Assembly (NCBI RefSeq): GCF_900105455.1
Contig: NZ_FNSF01000007.1
Span: 310,001 to 374,000 of the forward strand
Direction: 5' to 3'
DNA length: 64,000 nucleotides
Origin: Tenacibaculum sp. MAR_2009_124
GTDB taxonomy: Bacteria > Bacteroidota > Bacteroidia > Flavobacteriales > Flavobacteriaceae
Shown piece after piece: positions 44,555 to 54,007 of the stretch. Within the stretch, counting starts at the first letter, position 1. Each line of letters opens with the position of its first letter. The position numbers were made by a program, and so were the translations under genes. The notes beneath the pieces were generated by a model. It worked only from the letters and a program-made list of their open reading frames with translations. It was not told the DNA's origin and did no database searches.

Positions 44555-47404
44555 TTAAGCGTCTATATAGTCTTCAATTGGATTACAAGAGCATATTAAG
44601 TTACGATCACCGTAAGCATCATCTACACGACGTACGGTTGGCCAAAACTTGTTTTCAGCGATATAATCTAAAGGAAAAGCGGCTTCCTTACGAGAATAAG
44701 GTAAAGTCCACTGATCTGAAGTAAGCATTTCTTGCGTATGTGGTGCATTTTTCAATACATTATTGGTGTTGTCAGCAGAAATAGTATCAATTTCTTTACG
44801 AATAGATATTAAAGCATCGCAAAATCGATCTAATTCTTCTAAGCTTTCACTTTCAGTAGGTTCAACCATAATAGTTCCTGCTACAGGGAATGAAACTGTA
44901 GGAGCATGGAAGCCATAATCCATTAAGCGTTTTGCAATGTCAACAACTTCAATACCATCTTTTTTGAAAGATCTACAATCAAGAATCATTTCATGAGCAG
45001 CTCTTCCCATTTCTCCAGTGTAAAGAGTGTCGAAATGTCCTTGCAAACGCTCTTTCATATAATTAGCGTTTAAGATAGCATATTTTGTAGAGTTTGTTAA
45101 TCCATCCGCACCCAACATAGTAATGTATCCATAAGATATTAAGCAAGCTAAAGATGAGCCCCAAGGTGCTGCTGAAATTGCTGTAATAGCTTTTTCTCCA
45201 CCAGTAGCGATAACTGGATTGGTAGGCAAGAAAGGTACTAATTGAGGAGCCACGCAAATTGGTCCAACTCCTGGTCCTCCTCCTCCGTGAGGTATGGCAA
45301 AAGTTTTATGTAAATTTAGGTGACAAACATCGGCTCCAATAGTTGCTGGATTTGTAAGTCCAACTTGAGCATTCATGTTGGCACCGTCCATGTATACTTG
45401 ACCTCCATTGTCATGTATGATTTGCGTAATTTCTTTAATGGCTTTTTCATATACTCCATGTGTTGATGGGTATGTCACCATTAATGCCGCTAAGTTGTCC
45501 TTGTGTAATTCAGCTTTAGCACGTAAATCTTCTACATTAATATTACCTTTTTCATCAGTTTTGGTAACAACAACTTTCATACCAGCCATTACAGCCGAAG
45601 CAGGGTTCGTTCCATGTGCCGAAGCGGGAATAAGGCAAATATTTCTATTGTGATTACCATTTGCTTGGTGGTAAGCTCTAATAACCATTAAACCAGCAAA
45701 CTCTCCCTGAGCTCCTGAGTTAGGTTGTAATGAAGTTCCAGCGAAACCTGTAATTACATTAAGTTGACTTTCTAAGTTTTTTAATACTTCTTGGTAACCT
45801 TCTGCTTGGTCAATAGGAACAAACGGATGAATATTACCCCATTGAGGATTGCTTAAAGGTATCATTTCAGAAGCAGCATTTAACTTCATAGTACATGATC
45901 CTAATGAGATCATAGAATGATTTAAAGCTAAATCTTTACGTTCCAATTTCTTTATGTAACGCATCATCTCTGTTTCAGAGTGATAGGTGTTAAATACTTC
46001 GTTCGTTAAAAAGTCAGTATTTCTTAATAATTCTTCAGGAATGGCATCAGTTGAGCTGAACTCATTTATAGTAATGTCTTGAATATTGAAAGCTTGTTCG
46101 AAGCAATCTACTATCGCATTAATTTCTTTTAAACCAACCGTTTCGTTTAATGAAATCGATACATGATTATCATCAATATAATTAAAGTTGATACCATTAG
46201 ATTCAGCTGTTTCTTTCAATTTATGAGTTTCAACTTCAACTAAAATAGTATCAAAATAAGAAGAGTTCTTTTGTTTAAACCCTAGTCTACCTAAAGCAGC
46301 AGTAAGTGTTGTCGCCGCGCTATGAGCTCTGTTAGAAATGTACTGTAAACCTTCTTTACCATGGTATACGGCATACATTCCCGCCATAACAGCTAATAAA
46401 ACTTGAGCGGTACAAATATTGGATGTAGCTCTTTCACGTTTAATATGCTGCTCACGAGTTTGTAAGGCCATTCTTAAAGCACGTCCACCATCTCTATCTT
46501 TGGTTACTCCAATAATCCTTCCTGGAATACTTCTTTTATAAGCTTCTTTGGTTGCGAAATAACCTGCATGAGGTCCTCCGTAACCTAAAGGAATACCGAA
46601 ACGTTGAGTTGTACCAACAACGACATCAGCGCCAAATTCTCCAGGAGCCTTTAGTTTTACTAAAGATAAAATATCAGCAGCAACAGCAACTTTAATGTTG
46701 TTTGCATTTGCAGAAGATACGAACTCAGTATAATCGAATATTTGTCCATGTTTTCCTGGATACTGAACAATTGCACCAAAAAAATCATCTGAAAAATCAA
46801 AATTTTCATGGTTTCCAATAATTAACTCAATACCGATTGGAATGGCTCTTGTTTCAAGAACAGATAAAGTTTGAGGTAAAATTTCACTAGAAACAAAGAA
46901 TTTATTCGCTCCAGCCTTTTTCTTACTCCTTTCTCTTACATCAAAAAGAAGTGCCATTGCCTCTGCAGCAGCTGTACTTTCATCTAATAGAGAAGCATTT
47001 GCCAACTCCATTCCAGTAAGATCACAAATTAATGTTTGGTAATTTAATAAAGCCTCTAATCTTCCTTGGGCAATTTCTGCTTGATAAGGAGTGTAGGCAG
47101 TATACCAACCTGGATTTTCTAATATGTTTCGTTGTATAACACTAGGTAAAATGGCTTCATGGTATCCTAACCCAATGTAACTTTTATAAACTTTATTTTT
47201 CTTTGCCAGCTCGTTAATATGATTTAAGTATTCATATTCACTTAAAGCAGGTTCCAAATTTAGTTCACCATGTAAACGAATGTCATCAGGAATTGTCTCA
47301 TAAATCAATGTGTCTAAAGAGTCAACACCAATCGTTTTTAACATTTTTTCTTGATCCGCAAAGCGAGGACCTATATGTCTTAATTGAAATGAATTTGTGT
47401 TCAT
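44555..47404 (-). CDS. gcvP: Glycine dehydrogenase (decarboxylating), P-protein
   Basis: 949-residue single-chain P-protein of the glycine cleavage system, which decarboxylates glycine with PLP and passes the methylamine to the H-protein. Signatures: RHIGPRFADQEKML at the start, ANASLLDESTAAAEAM, SLGSCTMKLNAASEM between the two halves, and NLHKTFAIPHGGGGPGVGPI containing the PLP lysine. The start was set at the ATG reading MNTNSFQLRHIGPR; nine in-frame codons upstream are non-conserved. It is a single gene here with the T and H genes elsewhere. A candidate -7 box lies 24 nt before this start. Confidence 0.96.
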   Translation of the reverse strand: MNTNSFQLRHIGPRFADQEKMLKTIGVDSLDTLIYETIPDDIRLHGELNLEPALSEYEYLNHINELAKKNKVYKSYIGLGYHEAILPSVIQRNILENPGWYTAYTPYQAEIAQGRLEALLNYQTLICDLTGMELANASLLDESTAAAEAMALLFDVRERSKKKAGANKFFVSSEILPQTLSVLETRAIPIGIELIIGNHENFDFSDDFFGAIVQYPGKHGQIFDYTEFVSSANANNIKVAVAADILSLVKLKAPGEFGADVVVGTTQRFGIPLGYGGPHAGYFATKEAYKRSIPGRIIGVTKDRDGGRALRMALQTREQHIKRERATSNICTAQVLLAVMAGMYAVYHGKEGLQYISNRAHSAATTLTAALGRLGFKQKNSSYFDTILVEVETHKLKETAESNGINFNYIDDNHVSISLNETVGLKEINAIVDCFEQAFNIQDITINEFSSTDAIPEELLRNTDFLTNEVFNTYHSETEMMRYIKKLERKDLALNHSMISLGSCTMKLNAASEMIPLSNPQWGNIHPFVPIDQAEGYQEVLKNLESQLNVITGFAGTSLQPNSGAQGEFAGLMVIRAYHQANGNHNRNICLIPASAHGTNPASAVMAGMKVVVTKTDEKGNINVEDLRAKAELHKDNLAALMVTYPSTHGVYEKAIKEITQIIHDNGGQVYMDGANMNAQVGLTNPATIGADVCHLNLHKTFAIPHGGGGPGVGPICVAPQLVPFLPTNPVIATGGEKAITAISAAPWGSSLACLISYGYITMLGADGLTNSTKYAILNANYMKERLQGHFDTLYTGEMGRAAHEMILDCRSFKKDGIEVVDIAKRLMDYGFHAPTVSFPVAGTIMVEPTESESLEELDRFCDALISIRKEIDTISADNTNNVLKNAPHTQEMLTSDQWTLPYSRKEAAFPLDYIAENKFWPTVRRVDDAYGDRNLICSCNPIEDYIDA

Positions 47405-47428
47405 TTGTGCTGTTTGTTTTAGGTGGTT

Positions 47429-47436
47429 CAAAAATA
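47429..47436 (-). promoter_or_regulatory. Candidate -7 box TATTTTTG for gcvP
   Basis: Exact TAnnTTTG match on the minus strand 24 nt before the chosen gcvP start. It lies inside the reading frame of the longer alternative start, which supports the shorter one. No recognisable glycine riboswitch precedes it. Confidence 0.45.
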
Positions 47437-47520
47437 AAGAAAATTGCTGATTTGTAACCTATCTTTTTTTGAGCAAATTGATTATTTATTGTGAGAATAT
47501 TAATTTCTGGGGAGATATGT

Positions 47521-47528
47521 TATTTTTG
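47521..47528 (+). promoter_or_regulatory. Candidate -7 box TATTTTTG of the UbiA-like gene
   Basis: Exact TAnnTTTG match ending 4 nt before the ATG at 47533, implying a leaderless mRNA if used. No TTTG at the expected -33 position. Confidence 0.38.
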
Positions 47529-47532
47529 TTTA

Positions 47533-48351
47533 ATGAATTACTTAAAAAAGGGCATAAAATTTTATATAAATTCAAGTATTCATGTAGCGCTGTCCGTGTG
47601 TTGTTTTTTGAGAATCACTGAGTTATATTTGGGAGTGCCGTATAATACATCGCTCAGTTATTTTGTTTTCTTCGGAACTATTACTGGGTATAATTTTGTT
47701 AAATATGCTGGAGTTGCCAAATTGCACCATAGAAGTTTGACAAAAAATTTAAAGTTGATTCAAATATTTTCCTTCTTCTGTTTTCTTTTTTTTTGTTATT
47801 ATTTTTTTCATTTGAAGCGAGAAACGAAAATATTAATCATTCCATTTGGAGTTATAACCGTGCTATATGCAATCCCTTTTTTTGGTGGTTTTAGAAAGAA
47901 TCTTCGTAGTATTAGTTATTTGAAAATACTAATTGTTTCGTTAGTTTGGAGTGCCGTTACCGTTATTCTTCCAGCGTATGATTTTGGAGTAAATAAACTG
48001 GATATAATGAATATATTGTTGATGGTTGTACAAAGGTTTTTATTTGTTTTTGTATTAATCCTTCCTTTTGATATTCGAGATATGAAGTTTGATGCTATTT
48101 CTTTGCAAACAATTCCAAAAAAAATAGGACTTAAACAGACTAAAAAAATGGGGTTTGTTATTCTATCAATTTGTCTGATTTTAGAATTTTTGATTGATGG
48201 GAATACCAGCTTTTCGAACGTGTTTGTGGTTGTGTTTTTTATAGTTTTGGTATTCTTAATGAGGGCTTCAGAGGATCAGCCTTTTTTTTATAGCTCTTTG
48301 GGAGTGGAAGCTATTCCTATTATATGGTGGTTTTTACTTATACTTTTGTAG
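47533..48351 (+). CDS. UbiA-superfamily-like membrane protein
   Basis: 272-residue protein with about seven to nine transmembrane helices. The segment LPFDIRDMKFDAISLQTIPK (about 185-204) matches the second aspartate-rich motif (DxxDxxxD) of UbiA prenyltransferases followed by the usual T-(I/L)-P. The first motif region reads GYNFVKYAGVAKLHH and lacks the paired aspartates needed for Mg-diphosphate binding. The family link is therefore moderate and prenyltransferase activity is doubtful. The start was moved to the ATG at 47533; an upstream ATG at 47491 adds 14 non-conserved residues. Divergent from gcvP. Confidence 0.68.
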   Translation: MNYLKKGIKFYINSSIHVALSVCCFLRITELYLGVPYNTSLSYFVFFGTITGYNFVKYAGVAKLHHRSLTKNLKLIQIFSFFCFLFFCYYFFHLKRETKILIIPFGVITVLYAIPFFGGFRKNLRSISYLKILIVSLVWSAVTVILPAYDFGVNKLDIMNILLMVVQRFLFVFVLILPFDIRDMKFDAISLQTIPKKIGLKQTKKMGFVILSICLILEFLIDGNTSFSNVFVVVFFIVLVFLMRASEDQPFFYSSLGVEAIPIIWWFLLILL

Positions 48352-48475
48352 GTTATACATGGAAAAAATGATTTTCTTTAAGTAAAACTTAGTCAAACCA
48401 AAAATGTTGTGGTTTTGTGATACTTTTTTAACAGAACCTTTGTAATTTGCACATCACAACACAATACACTAAACC

Positions 48476-50377
48476 ATGAATACAGTGAGTACTATAAAAC
48501 GAAATTTTATATTTGATTTTGACAGTACGTTAACTAAAGTTGAGGCACTTGATGTTTTAGCTGAAATTACTTTGACCAATAATCCAAAAAAAGATGAAAT
48601 TATTCAGGGAATAGTTAATTTAACAAACCTTGGAATTGATGGGGAGATTTCATTTACGGAATCTTTGGAGCGAAGAATTCAATTGTTAAATGCTAAAAAG
48701 TCTGATTTAACCCTTTTAATTGATGAATTGAAAAAGAAAGTTTCAAAATCGATAGAAAGGAATAAAGAGTTTTTTGAAAACTACTCAGACGATATTTATG
48801 TAATATCTGCTGGTTTTAAAGAGTTTATTGTTCCAATTGTTGAAGAATATAATATTCCTGCTAATAGAGTGCATGCGAATACATTTGAGTTCGATAAAAA
48901 TGGAACCATCGTTGGTTTTGATAGAGATAATGTTTTATCGAAACACAACGGTAAAATAAAGTGTTTGAAAGATTTAGAGCTTGAAGGAGAAATTCAGGTT
49001 ATTGGAGATGGTTACAGTGATTATGTAACGAAAGAAGCAGGAGTTGCGGATAAATTTTTCGCATATACCGAAAATGTGCTAAGAGATAAAACAGTTGCAA
49101 ATGCCGATCATATTGCACCAAATTTAGATGAATTTTTATTTATAAACGATTTGCCAAGAAATATATCATACCCAAAAAATAGAATTAAAATGCTTTTGCT
49201 TGAAAATGTTCATGCAGATGCTAAAATGAGATTAGCCGAAGATGGGTTTTCGGTTGAAACTGTGTCAAGAAGCTTGTCTGAAGATGAGTTAGTAGAAAAG
49301 ATAAAAGATGTTCATGTTTTAGGGATTCGCTCTAAAACTCAAGTTACTAAAAGAGTAGTTGAGGCAGCTGAGAAATTAATGGTAGTTTCTGCGTTTTGTA
49401 TTGGAACGAAACAAATAGACCTAGAAGCATGTAAAGAGAGAGGAATAGCAGTTTTCAATGCACCATATAGTAATACACGTTCAGTAGTTGAATTGGCAAT
49501 TGGAGAAATTATCATGTTAATGAGAAGCGTTTTCCAAAGAAGTACGGAAATTCATAACGAACAATGGAACAAAACAGCACAAGGATCAAGAGAGGTTAGA
49601 GGTAAAAAACTTGGAATTGTTGGGTATGGTAATATAGGAAAGCAATTGTCTGTACTTGCAGAAGCTTTAGGAATGGATGTTTATTACTATGATGTTGAGG
49701 ATAAATTGGCTTTAGGGAATGCGACTAAGATTAATTCACTTAATGAGTTATTAAATATTTCAGATGTAATTACGTTACATATTGATGATAATGCAGCCAA
49801 TAAAAACTTTATAGGTAAAGAGGAAATAGCTCAAATGAAAGATGGAGCTCATTTAGTGAATCTTTCAAGAGGTTTCGTTGTTGATATTGATGCCTTAGTG
49901 GATGCCCTTAAATCTGGGAAAATAGCTGGAGCAGCTATAGATGTATATCCTGAAGAGCCAAGGAAAAATGGAGGGTTTTATACAAAGCTAAAAGGGTTAG
50001 ATAATGTTATTTTAACGCCTCATGTTGGAGGGAGTACAGAAGAGGCTCAAAGAGATATAGCCGATTTTGTGCCAAGTAAAATTATGGCTTATATTAACTC
50101 TGGGAACACTGTAGATGCTGTAAACTTTCCTAATATTAGATTGCCAAAACATAAAAACGCACATAGGTTTTTACATATACATAAAAATGTACCAGGTATT
50201 ATGGCTAAGATTAATGAGGTTTTAGCTAAATTTGAATTGAATATTTCGGGACAATATTTATCTACTGATGAGAAAGTAGGTTATGTAATTACTGATGTAG
50301 ATAAAAAATATAATCAAGAAGTTATAAGTGATCTTAAGAAAGTTGAAGGAACAATTAGGTTTAGAGTTTTGTACTAG
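48476..50377 (+). CDS. serA: Fused phosphoserine phosphatase-like / D-3-phosphoglycerate dehydrogenase
   Basis: 633-residue two-enzyme fusion. About 1-225 is a SerB-like HAD phosphatase (motif I FIFDFDSTLTKVE with Asp14 and Asp16; ISAGFKEF; GDGYSDY as motif IV). About 232-545 is phosphoglycerate dehydrogenase: NAPYSNTRSVVELAIGEI, nucleotide-binding VGYGNIGKQL near 380, LSRGFVVD with the catalytic arginine near 464, and TPHVGGSTEEAQ with the catalytic histidine near 516. About 560-633 is an ACT-type regulatory domain (HKNVPGIMAKINEVLAKFEL). Together these are the first and last steps of serine synthesis; the middle enzyme SerC is not in this gene. I recall similar ~630-residue proteins in Flavobacteriia. 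The fusion of steps one and three may help channelling or regulation by serine. Confidence 0.9.
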   Translation: MNTVSTIKRNFIFDFDSTLTKVEALDVLAEITLTNNPKKDEIIQGIVNLTNLGIDGEISFTESLERRIQLLNAKKSDLTLLIDELKKKVSKSIERNKEFFENYSDDIYVISAGFKEFIVPIVEEYNIPANRVHANTFEFDKNGTIVGFDRDNVLSKHNGKIKCLKDLELEGEIQVIGDGYSDYVTKEAGVADKFFAYTENVLRDKTVANADHIAPNLDEFLFINDLPRNISYPKNRIKMLLLENVHADAKMRLAEDGFSVETVSRSLSEDELVEKIKDVHVLGIRSKTQVTKRVVEAAEKLMVVSAFCIGTKQIDLEACKERGIAVFNAPYSNTRSVVELAIGEIIMLMRSVFQRSTEIHNEQWNKTAQGSREVRGKKLGIVGYGNIGKQLSVLAEALGMDVYYYDVEDKLALGNATKINSLNELLNISDVITLHIDDNAANKNFIGKEEIAQMKDGAHLVNLSRGFVVDIDALVDALKSGKIAGAAIDVYPEEPRKNGGFYTKLKGLDNVILTPHVGGSTEEAQRDIADFVPSKIMAYINSGNTVDAVNFPNIRLPKHKNAHRFLHIHKNVPGIMAKINEVLAKFELNISGQYLSTDEKVGYVITDVDKKYNQEVISDLKKVEGTIRFRVLY

Positions 50378-50394
50378 TTGTTTGAAGTAAAAAT

Positions 50395-52917
50395 ATGAAA
50401 AACATTATTGGATTTCTCGTATTGTTATTTACGAGTCATGTTTTGTTGGGGCAAAACGATTGTGCAACGCCTTTAGTTGTTTGTGGGAATGAAGGTTTTA
50501 ATAATATAGAAGTTTCTGGACCAGGAACACAGGAGTTAATAGGTACCAATTCATGTGCTAGCCAAGAACATAATAGTTTATGGTTTGATGTAACTATAAA
50601 AACCGATGGAACCCTGGCTTTTACACTTAAACCAGAGTCTAATGATATAAATGAGGATTTCGATTTCTTCGTTTTTGGTCCTAATGCAAGTTGTACTAAC
50701 CTTGGGCAAGCAATTCGGTGTTCAACAACCAACCCAGCAGCTGCGAGCTTATCATCTAATCATACAGGAATGTCTGTTTCTGCAAATGATACTACCGAAG
50801 GACCAGGACCAGATGGAAACAGTTTTGTGTCGGCAATCGATGCTATTGCAGGAGAACGATATTTTATAGTTATAGATAGACCTATAGGTAGTAGTAATTT
50901 TACGATAGATTGGACAGGAACAGCGGAGTTTAATGATGCTCCAGAAGCAGAAATTCCAGTTGGAACAACTATTGATTTAGAAGAATGCGATAGTACATCT
51001 CCACACGATGATCAGTTAACAGAGTTTGATTTGACTCAGAACGATTTTATCATAGGAAGTCAAACGGGTGTTACTATTAGTTATTACGTCAATAATACTT
51101 TTGCAAATACAGGTGAAAACCCAATTGCGAATCCTAGTTCATTTATAAATACTTCAAATAACCAAACAGTATACGCTCGTTTAGAAAATACAATTACTGG
51201 TTGTTATAATGTTTCTGCTTTTAATCTAACTGTTGTTAATGGAGCTTCGGTTCAGGAGGCTAACATTGAAGAGTGTGATGAAAATAATGATGGTTTTACG
51301 AGTTTTAATTTAGCAAGTTTAAATGCTTTAGTTTTAGTTTCGGGAGATCCAAATGATTACAGTTTTTCATATCATTTGTCAGCGAATGATGCTCAGAATA
51401 ATACAAGTAACTTATCTAATGTTTATACAAATGTTGTTCAAGATCAGCAAGAAATTTATGTTAGAGTTGTGAATTTGTCGAATAACTTTTGTGTTAGCAC
51501 TATAAAAGCTAACTTAATTGTTTTATCCTCTCCGGAAGTAGTAACCCCGGTTGAATTAAAACAGTGTGATGACGATACGGATGCTGTGACGTTTTTTAAT
51601 CTTGAAGAAGTGAAGAGTAAGATTTCTGTTAATCATACATCTGAAACTATTACATTTTACGAAAGTTTGAGTAATGCCCAAAATGAAGTAAATGAAATAT
51701 CTGATATTACAACTTATGAAAATAATACGCCCTCAAGTTCGGTAATATGGAGTCGTATTGAGAGTTCCAATGGCTGTTATAAAACAGCAGAAATTAATCT
51801 AGTGGTATCAACAACTAATATTCCTGATAATTTTATGAGGGAATTTGAAGCTTGTGATTATGTTCAAAGTTCTAATGATTCGCCTCAAGATGGTATCGCA
51901 ACTTTTGATTTTAGCTCCGTAGATGTGGAAATAAAAAACATGTTTACAGCATTGGGGCAACAAATATCTGTGAGTTATTATGAGAGTCAATTGGATGCTT
52001 TAGCAGAGAATAACGCTATTCCGAATATTTCTAGTTATAGGAATGAAAATTCTCCATTTCAACAAAATATTTATGTAAGAGTGGATAGTGATTTGGATAA
52101 CGATTGTTTGGGGTTAGGACATCATGTAACATTAACAGTCAATTCCTTGCCTGAATTCTCTATAGATGCTCCTGAATATATATGTCGAAATTCAACAGCA
52201 ACTTTAGAAGCAAGTTTAACAAGTATTCAAAATGTTCAATATCGATGGAACTATAAAAATGAATCTTCAGTTTTGGGAGTAAACGAGCAATTAGTTATTT
52301 CGAATGAAGGTGAGTATGAGTTGACAGTAACTAATATCGATACAGGATGTATGGATGTAAGAGAGGTGGAGGTTAAATTGTCAAGTAGTCCAGTGATTGA
52401 TAGAGAGGATATTGTAATTTTTGATGATTTAAATGGAGCTTCAGATGAGTATAAGATTCAAATTTTAAAAGAAAATCTTGGTGTTGGGGATTATGAGTTT
52501 AGTTTAGAAAATGAGAATGGAGTACAAACATCTTTTCAAGTATTAGCTGAATTCAAAAACTTAAATGCAGGGAAATACACGTTGATTGTTCGCGATGCAA
52601 ATGGCTGTCAACCAAATGCGGAACTTGATTTCAGTATTTTAAGATTTCCTCGATTTTTCACTCCAAATAGTGATGGAGAGAATGATACTTGGGTAATTAA
52701 AGGGTTAGATCAAAATTTATTTAAACAAGGAGATATTATTGTTTTTGATAGGTTCGGAAAAATAATTTTTAAAGATTCTGTTTTTGGATTAGGTTGGGAT
52801 GGGAGTTTTCAGGGAGTTGAGTTGCCTAGTAATGATTATTGGTTTTCTCTTAATTTAACCGATGTAAGTGAGAATTCTTATAATTTCGAAGGACATTTTT
52901 CTTTGCTTCGAAAGTAG
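50395..52917 (+). CDS. T9SS-secreted protein with type B sorting domain
   Basis: 840-residue secreted protein. A signal peptide (LLFTSHVLLGQ, ending at about residue 20) is followed by a pre-peptidase-like region (DCATPLVVCGNEGF; ISVSAND), several short beta repeats each opening with an L-E-E-C-D or E-E-C-D-E-N motif (about 195, 295, 390, 490), an Ig-like region, and a C-terminal type B T9SS domain at about 750-840 (FFTPNSDGENDTW, then IIVFDRFGKIIF and WDGSFQGVELPSNDYWF). Proteins with this end are typically surface-attached adhesins in gliding flavobacteria. It begins 17 nt after serA, so readthrough is possible, but a functional link is unlikely. Confidence 0.88.
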   Translation: MKNIIGFLVLLFTSHVLLGQNDCATPLVVCGNEGFNNIEVSGPGTQELIGTNSCASQEHNSLWFDVTIKTDGTLAFTLKPESNDINEDFDFFVFGPNASCTNLGQAIRCSTTNPAAASLSSNHTGMSVSANDTTEGPGPDGNSFVSAIDAIAGERYFIVIDRPIGSSNFTIDWTGTAEFNDAPEAEIPVGTTIDLEECDSTSPHDDQLTEFDLTQNDFIIGSQTGVTISYYVNNTFANTGENPIANPSSFINTSNNQTVYARLENTITGCYNVSAFNLTVVNGASVQEANIEECDENNDGFTSFNLASLNALVLVSGDPNDYSFSYHLSANDAQNNTSNLSNVYTNVVQDQQEIYVRVVNLSNNFCVSTIKANLIVLSSPEVVTPVELKQCDDDTDAVTFFNLEEVKSKISVNHTSETITFYESLSNAQNEVNEISDITTYENNTPSSSVIWSRIESSNGCYKTAEINLVVSTTNIPDNFMREFEACDYVQSSNDSPQDGIATFDFSSVDVEIKNMFTALGQQISVSYYESQLDALAENNAIPNISSYRNENSPFQQNIYVRVDSDLDNDCLGLGHHVTLTVNSLPEFSIDAPEYICRNSTATLEASLTSIQNVQYRWNYKNESSVLGVNEQLVISNEGEYELTVTNIDTGCMDVREVEVKLSSSPVIDREDIVIFDDLNGASDEYKIQILKENLGVGDYEFSLENENGVQTSFQVLAEFKNLNAGKYTLIVRDANGCQPNAELDFSILRFPRFFTPNSDGENDTWVIKGLDQNLFKQGDIIVFDRFGKIIFKDSVFGLGWDGSFQGVELPSNDYWFSLNLTDVSENSYNFEGHFSLLRK

Positions 52918-52923
52918 GTTTAG

Positions 52924-53379
52924 TTATTGCTTTATAATTGTAAAAAAATACGACCATCCAATAAATAATAATTGTAGTGGAATACGAAACCATAAATAGG
53001 AAAGTCCGTTTCTATTATAAGAGCCAGTTTGATAATTTAAATTTTCCATACTAGCCTTTATATTTGTCGGTAGTATAACTATAAGAAAAACAATCAATAT
53101 CCATCCAAATATGGGTCGGAGATTCGTTGAAAATAAACTAATTGAAATTACTATTTCTAGAATACCTGTTAAAATAACCAAGTGGTTTTTGTGCGGTAAG
53201 AAATCAGGAATCATTTTAATCATTCCTTCTGTGAAGATGAAGTGTCCGAGCGCTGTAAAAATAAGCATAATTGACATAGCTATTCTGCCAGCGAAAATAT
53301 AGTTAATGCTCTTTCTGGTTAGCTTTTGAACCAACAATGTGATGATAAATGTAGACAATAGAATGATTAATGGTTTCAT
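52924..53379 (-). CDS. DoxX-like membrane protein
   Basis: 151-residue protein with four transmembrane helices of the DoxX-like family; the segments RIAMSIMLIFTALGHFIF and LVILTGILEIVISISLF are typical. The start was set at the ATG reading MKPLIILLSTF; an ATG 13 codons upstream is in frame. It follows the Crp/Fnr-type regulator gene by 56 nt on the same strand, and the pair may be co-regulated. Function in flavobacteria unknown. Confidence 0.8.
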   Translation of the reverse strand: MKPLIILLSTFIITLLVQKLTRKSINYIFAGRIAMSIMLIFTALGHFIFTEGMIKMIPDFLPHKNHLVILTGILEIVISISLFSTNLRPIFGWILIVFLIVILPTNIKASMENLNYQTGSYNRNGLSYLWFRIPLQLLFIGWSYFFTIIKQ

Positions 53380-53435
53380 GATAAAAAGTTTCGTCAAAAT
53401 TGAGAAAGATTGTATCATTAAACAATGAACTTGGG

Positions 53436-54002
53436 TTAAGAAATCCGCCTTCGAATTCTACTTAATGCCTGAGGGGTTACACCAATGTACGATGCAATGT
53501 ATTTAAGAGGGATTTCTTTGAATAATTCAGGTTTCTCTCTAAACAAACTTAAGTAGCGTTCCTCAGCTGAATAATTCAATAAGGATAACTCTCTTTTCGA
53601 TTTTATAAGAAATAGTTCTTCAGCACATTTTCTCCCAATTTCGTTACCAATCTGAGTATTTTTGTAAATGTCTTCTAAATCATTAAAATTTAGTCTGTGC
53701 AATGTTGTTGTAGTCAATGCTTGAATACTATATTGACTAGGACTTTTTGTTAGAAAAGAATCGTAAGCACTTACAAAGTTGTTTTCAAAGACAAAACCGA
53801 AAGTAAGGTCATTTTCAATCTTTGGAATATAGAGTCTAACTGCTCCCTTTTTAATAAAGGATAAGTGATTTTCTGTTTCACCTTTTGATAAAATCAGTTC
53901 TTTTTTCTTAAGAGTGACTTGTTTTAATTTAGAAGAAAAATAAAACCAGTCGTCATCTGAAATATTTGCAATCGATTGCAATAGTATATGTAACTCTTTC
54001 AT
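53436..54002 (-). CDS. Crp/Fnr family transcriptional regulator
   Basis: 188-residue regulator with an N-terminal cyclic-nucleotide-binding-type barrel (LKKKELILSKGETENHLSFI; FIKKGAVRLYI) and a C-terminal HTH region (IPLKYIASYIGVTPQALSRI), short as in the flavobacterial relatives that often lack the long C-terminal domain. No iron-sulfur cysteines typical of Fnr were seen. It is 5 nt from the IclR gene upstream and 56 nt from the DoxX-like gene downstream, likely one transcript. The effector is unknown; the flavobacterial members usually do not bind cAMP, as far as I recall. Confidence 0.87.
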   Translation of the reverse strand: MKELHILLQSIANISDDDWFYFSSKLKQVTLKKKELILSKGETENHLSFIKKGAVRLYIPKIENDLTFGFVFENNFVSAYDSFLTKSPSQYSIQALTTTTLHRLNFNDLEDIYKNTQIGNEIGRKCAEELFLIKSKRELSLLNYSAEERYLSLFREKPELFKEIPLKYIASYIGVTPQALSRIRRRIS

Positions 54003-54007
54003 AGAAA

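Noticed and set aside
47405..47532. Glycine riboswitch before gcvP
   Set aside because: The space before gcvP is too short and shows no aptamer-like structure.
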